This document shows, one piece after another, positions 1 through 5,639 of a DNA stretch of 7,276 nucleotides. This stretch comes from Bacteroidota bacterium (GTDB lineage Bacteria; Bacteroidota; Rhodothermia; Rhodothermales; UBA10348): the NCBI GenBank assembly GCA_004356265.1, contig SMXK01000166.1:1-7276 (forward strand), written 5' to 3'. How positions within the stretch are numbered: position 1 is the stretch's first letter; each line of letters begins with the position of its first letter. The position numbers and the translations under genes are program-made. Under the pieces are notes generated by a model that saw nothing but the letters and a program-made list of their open reading frames with translations, had not been told where the DNA came from and did no database searches.

Positions 1-377
1 CTCGCAATCTCGCTTGCTATCCTGACAGCCTCCTCCAGCTTCAGCGGTCCTTTCTGAATCCGGTCATGGAGCGTTTCACCTTCGATATACTCCATGGCGA
101 TGAACGGGCTTGGCTCAGTGCCATGCGGGGCGTCCGAAGGCACCGCCTCATCAATCTCAAAGACGCTGGCTATGTGAGGGTGGTGGAGTTGGGCAGCAGC
201 CTTCGCTTCTCTGTAGAACCTAGCGCGATCATCCTCAGAGGCCAGTGCGGCTGACGGAAGGACCTTGATGGCTACCGTTCTATCGAGCTTTGTGTCCTGA
301 GCGCGGTAGACGATTCCCATGCCGCCACGGCCTAGTTCGGCTTCGATCTTGTAATGCGATAGGGATTTGCCAACCAT
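1..377 (-). CDS. Serine/threonine protein kinase, N-terminal part (partial)
   Basis: Reading leftward from the ATG at 375-377, the frame is open to the window edge and gives 125 residues of a Hanks-type (PknB-like) kinase N-lobe. The glycine-rich loop GRGGMG is at residues 16-21. The ATP-anchoring lysine lies in VAIK (Lys38), the probable helix-C glutamate is Glu57, and the hinge-like MEYIEGETL starts near residue 95. The catalytic loop, activation segment and any C-terminal sensor or TPR domain lie outside the window. An in-frame TAG 21 nt upstream of the ATG fixes the start. No Shine-Dalgarno sequence precedes it. Family knowledge says such kinases phosphorylate Ser/Thr on partner proteins; in this phylum the N-lobe is often joined to a long periplasmic repeat region, which cannot be checked here. 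It is transcribed divergently from the next genes. Confidence 0.93.
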   Translation of the reverse strand, partial: MVGKSLSHYKIEAELGRGGMGIVYRAQDTKLDRTVAIKVLPSAALASEDDRARFYREAKAAAQLHHPHIASVFEIDEAVPSDAPHGTEPSPFIAMEYIEGETLHDRIQKGPLKLEEAVRIASEIA

Positions 378-479
378 GGTGATGCCGGGAAGGTTGGCCT
401 AAAGAAACGGGGTGGAGGCCGGAAAGGCAAAACATGCGTTTCTCAACCAGCTGGCTCTTTCGCACCGTCGGAGATTATT

Positions 480-514
480 TAACCTACTCAGGTTATACCG
501 CCCGCCCTCAGGTT
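480..514. promoter_or_regulatory. Operator-like palindrome and phased direct repeat
   Basis: The arms TAACCT (480-485) and AGGTTA (490-495) form a perfect inverted repeat around a 4-nt spacer. Overlapping it, CTCAGGTT occurs at 487-494 and again at 507-514, exactly 20 bp apart, about two helical turns. The second copy ends four bases before a plausible -35 element. The arrangement is what a dimeric regulator binding side by side upstream of a promoter would leave, but no regulator gene is in the window and the binding protein is unknown. Confidence 0.35.
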
Positions 515-518
515 TTCC

Positions 519-548
519 TTGCATGTTTGAGCCCTGAATAGTTATAAA
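519..548 (+). promoter_or_regulatory. Putative sigma70-like promoter for the SnoaL remnant and DUF711 gene
   Basis: TTGCAT (519-524) and TATAAA (543-548) are separated by 18 bp, giving an expected start near 555 and a leader of about 35 nt before the ATG at 590. Bacteroidota main promoters often differ from this form (TTTG and TAnnTTTG), so the assignment rests on pattern and position only. Confidence 0.4.
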
Positions 549-576
549 AGCTTGGACGATGTCCTGCTACCATATA

Positions 577-582
577 GAGAGG
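577..582 (+). promoter_or_regulatory. Ribosome binding site of the SnoaL remnant
   Basis: GAGAGG lies 7 nt before the ATG at 590, good Shine-Dalgarno spacing. It decides the start of the 40-codon frame. It stands out because none of the other starts in this window has a clear Shine-Dalgarno sequence. Confidence 0.6.
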
Positions 583-589
583 AAATACA

Positions 590-712
590 ATGAGTTCTAT
601 TCTTGAACCCGCGAGGCAATTTTTTGAAGCTTGCGAAACCGGCAAAGGTTGGGGAGAATGTAATGCGTTCTGTCATCCTGAGGCGACATTCGCTTCACAA
701 ACGACAGCATGA
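590..712 (+). pseudogene. SnoaL-like/NTF2-fold ester cyclase, N-terminal remnant
   Basis: This 40-codon frame runs from an ATG with a good ribosome binding site to a TGA at 710-712. Its product contains ARQFFEACETGKGW followed by CHPEATF and SQTTA, which closely resembles the first helix and strand of SnoaL-like ester cyclases (nuclear transport factor 2 superfamily, usually about 130-140 residues). Everything after roughly residue 40 is missing, and I find no continuation in the other frames downstream. The frame ends one base before the DUF711 ATG. The simplest reading is a gene truncated by a deletion whose right junction lies near 705-713. An alternative is that the short frame now works as a leader peptide that couples translation into DUF711. 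The family match is from recognition, not a search. Confidence 0.72.
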
Positions 713-713
713 A

Positions 714-1961
714 ATGAACGATTTTTCCCGCCGGAGTTTTATCGGTTTGCTTGGAGCCGGTGCGCTCACCAGCTTCACAGGATGGAGTCCACTCAGAAAA
801 GAGAAAGAATTTCGGATACGGACTATTACGGCTGGAGTAGAGCTTGGAGGCGTAACCGATTTCAGAACCATCCAGGATGCCCGTTCATTTCTGGAACTGG
901 CAAAAGGGCGGTTCAACGGCGAATATGAAGTACAGACGACTCGGATCGCGACACAACCGTTGCAGCGTTATTTATCATCGTGGATGAATGAAGCGGGAAT
1001 AAAGTCGATCCAGTCGCTGGATGAATTGGCCGTAGCAGCAGATGCGATGTTCAACATCGGGCCAGTCCTGACGCAAAACGCCGCTGTACCGGGATTTGGC
1101 TCGTGGGCTGCTGACCTCGTCAATGCTACGTCAAACACAAGTTTTTCGGCATTTATTGCCTCGGAGCGCGATGGTGTACACATCCAATCTATTCATGCAG
1201 CAGCTGAAGCGATTACTGCCATTGCTCATGCCACTCCGGGCGGCGAGGGTAATTTCAGATTTTGCGCGACGGGTTTCTGCCCTCCCGGGACGCCATTTTT
1301 TCCGGCGGCATACTCCGACGGACCTCGTTCGTTCAGCATTGGCCTCGAGTCGCCCCGACTTTTACTCGCAGCGTTGAAGGGGACGAATACTAAGGCTGAA
1401 GCTGCGCAGGCGATGAGACGGCGACTCGATGAAGCTCTTGCTCCTGTAGAAGCTCTCGCCAATACAATTTCAAAAGAGACCGGATGGAAGTACCTGGGGA
1501 TCGACACATCACCGGCACCGGGGTTGGATTCAAGCATCGGGAGTGTAATTGAAGCCCTGGCCGGCGCGCCCTTCGGTTCACCATCGACGTTATCCGCTTG
1601 CTCGACTATTACGAGTGTGCTGCAGGGATTAAAAGCCAAAACGTGCGGATATTCAGGGCTGATGCTTCCCGTTCTGGAGGATCAGGTCTTGGCTGATCGA
1701 GCAATGGAGGGTCGTTATGGGGTTTCTGAGCTGCTTCTTTACTCCAGCGTGTGTGGTACCGGTTTGGACGTAGTGCCTTTGGCCGGGGATACACCCGTGG
1801 CTGACCTTGCGAGAACCATAGAAGACGTAGCTGCCCTGTCAGTCCGGTATCAGAAATCTCTGTCGGCCCGACTATTCCCCGTCCCTGGCAAAAGTGTTGG
1901 CGACAAGGTGGATTTCGATAACCCATTCCTGACTCAGTGTGAGGTCATGCCGCTGGGATAA
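714..1961 (+). CDS. Tat-exported DUF711 family protein
   Basis: The 415-residue product begins with a twin-arginine signal: SRRSFIG at residues 5-11, then a hydrophobic stretch to about residue 20. There is no obvious AxA cleavage site, so it may be cleaved atypically or stay anchored. The rest reads as DUF711, a family of unknown function. Blocks I recognise are FCATGFCPPGTPFFPAAY (183-200), GIDTSPAPGLDSSIG (262-276), CGYSGLMLPVLED (311-323), CGTGLDVVPLAGDT (347-360) and ARLFPVPGK with FDNPFL near the end (385-406). Length suits the family plus a signal. I chose the ATG at 714 because it places the Tat motif at the N-terminus; the frame is open upstream (ATG at 663, TTG at 603) but those would bury the signal. 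No ribosome binding site precedes 714, so translation probably depends on the upstream 40-codon frame. No catalytic activity can be assigned. Confidence 0.85.
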   Translation: MNDFSRRSFIGLLGAGALTSFTGWSPLRKEKEFRIRTITAGVELGGVTDFRTIQDARSFLELAKGRFNGEYEVQTTRIATQPLQRYLSSWMNEAGIKSIQSLDELAVAADAMFNIGPVLTQNAAVPGFGSWAADLVNATSNTSFSAFIASERDGVHIQSIHAAAEAITAIAHATPGGEGNFRFCATGFCPPGTPFFPAAYSDGPRSFSIGLESPRLLLAALKGTNTKAEAAQAMRRRLDEALAPVEALANTISKETGWKYLGIDTSPAPGLDSSIGSVIEALAGAPFGSPSTLSACSTITSVLQGLKAKTCGYSGLMLPVLEDQVLADRAMEGRYGVSELLLYSSVCGTGLDVVPLAGDTPVADLARTIEDVAALSVRYQKSLSARLFPVPGKSVGDKVDFDNPFLTQCEVMPLG

Positions 1962-1982
1962 ATGTCCGCGGGCCATTCCAAA

Positions 1983-2002
1983 CGCCGGTCAGATGCACGG
2001 CG
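1983..2002. terminator. Weak hairpin between convergent genes
   Basis: The 64-bp gap between the converging DUF711 and Kelch genes contains CGCCG (1983-1987) and CGGCG (1998-2002), a 5-bp GC stem with a 10-nt loop. Neither strand has a T-tract next to it, so intrinsic termination here is doubtful. Confidence 0.15.
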
Positions 2003-2025
2003 CTGGATGGTGGACGGAATCTGTT

Positions 2026-3303
2026 TTACTCACCGCTCCATACGAATACGCGGGAGACGGTGGTCTGCTGCGTTTGGATAGATAAAATATATCGTCCCTT
2101 CGTGAGGCCGGTCGATGGAATCGAGTAATTGCCCGTGTCAGTACCAGTTGAAACAAGAGTTGATGATTGCACAACTCGCCCGATCATGTCAATCACGCGA
2201 ATGTCGAAGGTGCGAGACGCAGGCGATTTAAATTGGAAACTTATACTGTTTCCTCTTGCTGGGTTCGGGAAAATTTTCAGATCGTCTGACAGTAATTCAG
2301 GCCGATGTTCGGTTCCGACCGGCGTTGGCGGGGGAGAGAAGACCGAGGCCGTTGTCGTTGTGCTCCATCCTGCTTCTGTCCCACCGCCCATTATGTAAAC
2401 GAGACCGTCGACGAGAGCAGCGCCAATTCCGTGGACAGGGACCGCCATTGGTGTCAGGGTATCCCATAGGTCGGTAGCGGGGGTATATCGTTCAACATTA
2501 CTGAAAATTTCAGGGCCTTCATCAAACGATTCTCCGCCAAACGTGATGATCGAATTTTCGACAGATACAGCGCCGAGTCCGCTTCTACTGCTCGGCATCG
2601 GAGGACCTTCTTCCCAGGAGTCCGAATCAGGTGTGTATATCCACATCATATCCGTGTTCGTCAATTGAAACCCGACCCGCAGCCGCCCGCCTATTACATA
2701 GATTTTTCCGTTCAGGGCCGCCGCCGTGAGATGTTCGGACGAGAAAGGCATTGTCGAAAGCGTTTCCCACTGGGCGGTCGGTATGTGGAATCGCTGAACA
2801 CCATCGTACGCAGAATTTAAAAACGTACCTCCAAATATGTATATGTACTCACCATCAATTACCGAAGCATGGGCGCCTACTTTAAGTGGAATATCACCTA
2901 AATTTTCCCAATTGTCTGATTGAGGATCATACCGATAAAACGACTTGCTCTCAGCGAACCCGCCGTTCCTGTATCCGCCGAGCACATACAGTGCGATTCC
3001 GTCCGAAACCACAGTGTGGTGATGGAGCGTAACCGGTAAGTCAGCTGCCGTGGACCACAATCCGGTTGAAGGATCGAATACTTCATGGGTAACAATCGCT
3101 TCTGTCGCACTATTAATCCCGCCAATCACATGAATTTTACCATTCAGAGAAACCGTGGGCATTTCCTGCCGGGCGGTTGGCATCGGCGTCGCGGCGCTCC
3201 ATGAACCAGTTTGTTGGATCGTTACGGCGGCCGTACTGACCAACGGGATCATTGCCATCGCCAGTGTTAAAACGAGGAAATGACGCAACCGATCGATATA
3301 CAT
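2026..3303 (-). CDS. Secreted Kelch-repeat protein with T9SS C-terminal sorting domain
   Basis: The product is 425 residues. A Sec signal peptide covers residues 1 to about 25 (hydrophobic core 9-22, likely cleavage around VSTAA). Six Kelch units follow, each with a conserved strand ending in GG, for example NGKIHVIGG (54-62), and a W five to six residues before the next M/LP. The last unit lacks its W strand, while GSWSAATPMP at 33-42 supplies one, so the six-bladed propeller probably closes between the N- and C-terminal ends. From about residue 342 comes LKIFPNPARGNSISF and a beta-sandwich ending in KGRYILSIQT, which matches type A C-terminal sorting domains of the type IX secretion system. 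The protein is therefore expected to cross the outer membrane and be released or surface-attached. Its ligand is unknown. It lies 121 bp downstream of tonB on the same strand, probably as a separate unit. No Shine-Dalgarno sequence precedes the ATG. Confidence 0.9.
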   Translation of the reverse strand: MYIDRLRHFLVLTLAMAMIPLVSTAAVTIQQTGSWSAATPMPTARQEMPTVSLNGKIHVIGGINSATEAIVTHEVFDPSTGLWSTAADLPVTLHHHTVVSDGIALYVLGGYRNGGFAESKSFYRYDPQSDNWENLGDIPLKVGAHASVIDGEYIYIFGGTFLNSAYDGVQRFHIPTAQWETLSTMPFSSEHLTAAALNGKIYVIGGRLRVGFQLTNTDMMWIYTPDSDSWEEGPPMPSSRSGLGAVSVENSIITFGGESFDEGPEIFSNVERYTPATDLWDTLTPMAVPVHGIGAALVDGLVYIMGGGTEAGWSTTTTASVFSPPPTPVGTEHRPELLSDDLKIFPNPARGNSISFQFKSPASRTFDIRVIDMIGRVVQSSTLVSTGTDTGNYSIPSTGLTKGRYILSIQTQQTTVSRVFVWSGE

Positions 3304-3424
3304 GCGAGAAAATGTGGTAGTGGTTAAAAACCATCTGCTACGCTGTTCGGATGCCCGGGATGCAGGCAGAAACAGCTACCCGAATCACAGTATATTTTCA
3401 GACCCAATAATCTTTCCCGCCCGT
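3304..3424 (-). other. Intergenic region between tonB and the Kelch gene
   Basis: This 121-bp gap presumably holds the Kelch gene promoter. On the minus strand a TATACTGTG-like element lies roughly 80-90 nt before the Kelch ATG, but I could not pair it with a convincing upstream element. No terminator hairpin follows tonB. Confidence 0.3.
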
Positions 3425-4114
3425 TCAAACGCCGAAGCTGAAGGTGAGGGTCGTGTAACTTCGAACTATCTTTCCGCCCTCGCGAGCTGGCCTGAACATC
3501 CAGCGCTGCGCTGCGGCGAGGGCGGCTTCTTCAATGCCGTATCCGACCTTGGTTACGAACTGTCGTTCTGTTTTGTCTTTATTTACCAGATACCGTTTCA
3601 GAACGCGTGCTTCCGCTACATTTCCTCTCTCGTCTACCAGGACTTCAACCAAGACCTCGGCCCGGATTTTCTTCTTTCTGGCCTCCTTTGAGTACTCTGG
3701 TTCCACAATGCGGAATGGTTTCGGACCGGAATCCGCACGCATTGACAGGTTGGTTCCCTGCGGGGGACCCTCAATGAGTTCTTCGTCATCTCCCGGATCC
3801 TCGACGGTAAGCATATTGTCTTCCGCGGCAAACTCAATCTCGTCAAGGATCACATCATCCGGAACGACAACGGGGGTCATGGGCGCCGGTGGAGGGGGTT
3901 TTCTAACCTCGTGGCGCGTCTGCTGAATATCCTCGATGGCGATCAGCTCCTGTCCGCGAATATCGTAATTGATATCTGCCGGTTCGTATTCTCCGGGCAA
4001 TGGCCAGAACACGAAAAACGCGATGACGATCAGCAGGCTGACGCAGGTTCCGACAAGCATTCTGATCTGATACGCTGCTCCACGGTGGCTATTTCGGTCC
4101 CATTTTACGGGCAT
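3425..4114 (-). CDS. tonB: Energy transducer TonB
   Basis: The 229-residue product has TonB architecture: a short basic cytoplasmic N-terminus (1-18), one membrane helix (about 19-37), a periplasmic linker and a C-terminal TonB domain (about 132-229). The linker has a proline segment (KPPPPAP, near residue 72) followed by a strongly acidic stretch up to about residue 120. The C-terminal domain shows the usual EPEYSKEARKKKI start, VEVLVDERGNV, the helix ending AAQRWMFRPA and a last strand with TTLTFSF. In this family TonB couples the ExbB/ExbD proton motor to outer-membrane TonB-dependent receptors. No exbB or exbD is in the window, so this may be one of several TonB paralogues; the symbol is by family. 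The ATG at 4112-4114 gives a normal N-terminus, without a Shine-Dalgarno sequence. Confidence 0.9.
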   Translation of the reverse strand: MPVKWDRNSHRGAAYQIRMLVGTCVSLLIVIAFFVFWPLPGEYEPADINYDIRGQELIAIEDIQQTRHEVRKPPPPAPMTPVVVPDDVILDEIEFAAEDNMLTVEDPGDDEELIEGPPQGTNLSMRADSGPKPFRIVEPEYSKEARKKKIRAEVLVEVLVDERGNVAEARVLKRYLVNKDKTERQFVTKVGYGIEEAALAAAQRWMFRPAREGGKIVRSYTTLTFSFGV

Positions 4115-4147
4115 GAATGCGAAAATCGGGATGATTGGATGTAGTTC

Positions 4148-4166
4148 ATTCGAAACGTTAACGAAT
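4148..4166. repeat. Inverted repeat upstream of tonB
   Basis: ATTCG (4148-4152) and CGAAT (4162-4166) flank the 8-bp palindrome CGTTAACG (4156-4163), which overlaps the right arm. It lies 34-52 bp before the tonB start, where an operator could sit. The arms are short, so chance is possible. Confidence 0.25.
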
Positions 4167-4242
4167 AAAGATGAAGATCGGTTCAGTATTGTCGCTCAAT
4201 CGTCAAAAATCGGCCATTGGTGGGAATAAGACCTCCTGACCG

Positions 4243-4442
4243 TCTCTGAGTTGTTCACATTCCTTGTCTCCGGACCCTTCGGGTCGTAATTTTCGGCCCA
4301 ATTACGGAGCACCGTCGAACCATTTCAAATCGACGAATTGAACCAGGAATTGGAATTGCATTTGATGCAGAGAAAGAATCCCCTCCTTTCTAACGACTTT
4401 GGTATGAAAACCTTCTCAGGGTTCCTGGGAAGGATTTTTTTT
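4243..4442 (+). promoter_or_regulatory. Structured leader RNA of carAB (possible attenuator or small RNA)
   Basis: The 376-bp gap before carA contains an unusual density of complementary arms on the plus strand. CTCC (4268-4271) and GGAG (4306-4309) enclose two adjacent hairpins, GACCC/GGGTC (4273-4277/4281-4285) and GTAATT/AATTAC (4286-4291/4300-4305), forming a compact three-way junction. It is followed by CGTCGA/TCGACG (4313-4318/4330-4335), TGCAT/ATGCA (4357-4361/4365-4369) and AGAAAG/CTTTCT (4371-4376/4386-4391), then an intrinsic terminator. TCTCTG (4243-4248) can also pair with CAGAGA (4368-4373), closing the whole upper part. I do not match it to a known riboswitch or RNA family. The transcription start is not identified; a TANNTTTG-like element (TGCATTTG, 4357-4364) would give a much shorter leader. 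The region could be a cis-acting leader or a separate small RNA. Confidence 0.5.
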
Positions 4443-4487
4443 GCCTTTTTCTCAGATTTCTCTCATCCGAACCCGATCACGAATTAA
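4365..4487 (+). CDS. Possible 40-codon leader peptide of carAB
   Basis: An ATG at 4365 opens a 40-codon frame that reads straight through the terminator at 4411-4442 and ends with TAA at 4485-4487, 3 nt before the carA ATG and in the same frame. The terminator's T-tract is read as RIFFAFFSDF, so the middle of the peptide is rich in phenylalanine. A second in-frame ATG at 4404 would give 27 residues. No good ribosome binding site precedes either. In enterobacterial pyrBI a leader peptide of about 44 codons also spans the attenuator and a translating ribosome prevents termination; the similarity of layout is what suggests function here. There is no sequence homology to claim, and a frame this short can occur by chance. 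Confidence 0.3.
   Translation: MQRKNPLLSNDFGMKTFSGFLGRIFFAFFSDFSHPNPITN
4411..4442 (+). terminator. Intrinsic terminator upstream of carA (candidate attenuator)
   Basis: The arms 4411-4420 and 4424-4433 pair over ten consecutive positions, nine Watson-Crick and one G-U, around the 3-nt loop GTT. An A and eight T (4435-4442) follow directly. It is oriented toward carA and ends 48 nt before its ATG, so it would stop transcription before carA unless overridden. Bases 4343-4349 are perfectly complementary to 4422-4428 in the loop and 3' arm (extendable by two G-U pairs), a possible antiterminator. Confidence 0.82.
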
Positions 4488-4490
4488 TTG

Positions 4491-5627
4491 ATGCCAGAAA
4501 TCTATACAAGCAGTCAAGATAACGAATTGCATCCCTGTAAGTTGGCGCTCGAAGACGGAACAGTCGTTACCGGTACAGCCATTGGATACCGGGGTGAATC
4601 AGGCGGTGAACTGTGTTTCAATACGAGTATGGCCGGGTACCAGGAGATATTAACCGACCCCTCGTATTACGGACAGATGATGATGATGACCTATCCACAC
4701 ATTGGCAATTACGGTGCCATGAACGTGGACATGGAGGCATCGCGACCCATGGTCTCTGGCCTGGTAGTCCGTCAGTTTTCACATCAATATTCCAACCAGG
4801 ATGCTGATGAGTCTCTGGACGCTTTCATGAAACGTTTCAAACTCGTCGGTATATCGGGTGTCGAGACGCGCGCCCTCGTCAGACGTATTCGGTCTAAAGG
4901 TGTTATGAATTCAATCGTATCCAGTACGGACCTGGATGATGAATCGTTGGTAGCAAAGGCCCGCGATTGGCCGTCTATGGAAGGATTGGAATTAGCTTCA
5001 CGGGTAACAACGGAAGAATCGTTCGACTTTACCAGTGGCGAAGGGATGCGGATTGCCGTCGTCGACTACGGAGTCAAGCGTAGTATCCTGCATTCTTTTG
5101 AAAGCCGCGGATGCGCGATTCGTGTTTTTTCAGCGGCGACGTCGCTGGAAGAAATATTATCCTGGAATCCAGATGGCCTGTTTTTCTCGAACGGCCCGGG
5201 TGACCCGCGTGCGATGCCTGAGTCCATCGACTTGTGTCGAAACGCGTTTGAGACCGGAATTCCGATGTTCGGTATCTGTCTCGGACACCAGTTGATGTCG
5301 CTCGCTGCAGGACTCAGTGTGTACAAGATGTATGTGGGGCATCGTGGCGCAAATCATCCCGTAAAAAATCTGATAACCGGCAAAGTGGAGGTGTCCACGC
5401 AAAATCACGGTTTCGCTGTCGACGGGGAGTCCCTGTCGCCCGACATCGCGGAACTCACTCATGTCAATCTGAATGATCAGACGGTGGAGGGAATCCGATT
5501 TAAAAAACACACTGCATTCTCGGTTCAATATCACCCGGAAGCGTCACCTGGTCCACACGACAGTCAGTACTTGTTCGATACATTCCTCGAAGACATTAAG
5601 TCTTCCGTCAAAGTCGCCATCCTCTAA
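4491..5627 (+). CDS. carA: Carbamoyl-phosphate synthase, small (glutaminase) subunit
   Basis: CarA hydrolyses glutamine and channels ammonia to CarB for making carbamoyl phosphate, the precursor of pyrimidines and arginine. The 378-residue product has the CarA N-terminal domain (about 1-150, with ALEDGTVVTG, FNTSMAGYQEILTDPSY and TYPHIGNYG) and a class I glutamine amidotransferase domain from about residue 186. The triad is present: Cys263 in FGICLGHQ, His348 and Glu350 in QYHPEASPG. The oxyanion-side NGPGDP is at 234-239 and the CarA hallmark GHRGANHPVK follows the nucleophile motif. Length is normal for the family. I start at ATG 4491, which directly follows an in-frame TAA and TTG; the TTG at 4488 would add one residue. 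No Shine-Dalgarno sequence is visible. carB follows after 12 nt, an operon. The leader suggests control by premature termination. Confidence 0.97.
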   Translation: MPEIYTSSQDNELHPCKLALEDGTVVTGTAIGYRGESGGELCFNTSMAGYQEILTDPSYYGQMMMMTYPHIGNYGAMNVDMEASRPMVSGLVVRQFSHQYSNQDADESLDAFMKRFKLVGISGVETRALVRRIRSKGVMNSIVSSTDLDDESLVAKARDWPSMEGLELASRVTTEESFDFTSGEGMRIAVVDYGVKRSILHSFESRGCAIRVFSAATSLEEILSWNPDGLFFSNGPGDPRAMPESIDLCRNAFETGIPMFGICLGHQLMSLAAGLSVYKMYVGHRGANHPVKNLITGKVEVSTQNHGFAVDGESLSPDIAELTHVNLNDQTVEGIRFKKHTAFSVQYHPEASPGPHDSQYLFDTFLEDIKSSVKVAIL

Positions 5628-5639
5628 TACAGATACAAA

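Larger units (their letters stand above)
378..589. other. Divergent intergenic region between kinase and SnoaL remnant
   Basis: This 212-bp stretch separates two divergent starts. It contains an operator-like palindrome (480-495), an 8-bp direct repeat (487-494 and 507-514), a sigma70-like promoter (519-548) and a ribosome binding site (577-582), listed separately. A short palindrome, CCAGCTGG, is at 447-454 and is probably chance. I see no protein-coding frame in it and no clear promoter for the kinase. Confidence 0.6.

Noticed and set aside
603..713. N-terminal extension of the DUF711 frame to TTG 603 or ATG 663
   Set aside because: It would place up to 37 residues before the Tat motif, which belongs at the N-terminus, and it overlaps the recognisable SnoaL-like frame with its own ribosome binding site.
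1226..1639. 137-codon minus-strand open frame inside the DUF711 gene
   Set aside because: It is antisense to a well-recognised protein, has no recognisable motif, and is the kind of frame that third-position GC bias produces.
3534..3926. 130-codon plus-strand open frame antisense to tonB
   Set aside because: It is low-complexity and serine-rich, a mirror of the charged and proline codons of tonB, with no family features.
4190..4260. Sigma70 promoter for carA in the divergent gap
   Set aside because: Several TTG-like -35 elements occur but none pairs with a convincing -10 at normal spacing, so the carA transcription start is left unassigned.
4335..4358. Three copies of GAATTG before carA
   Set aside because: The spacing is irregular and the 6-bp units are AT-rich; part of them is explained by the hairpin and antiterminator arms, so no separate repeat element is claimed.
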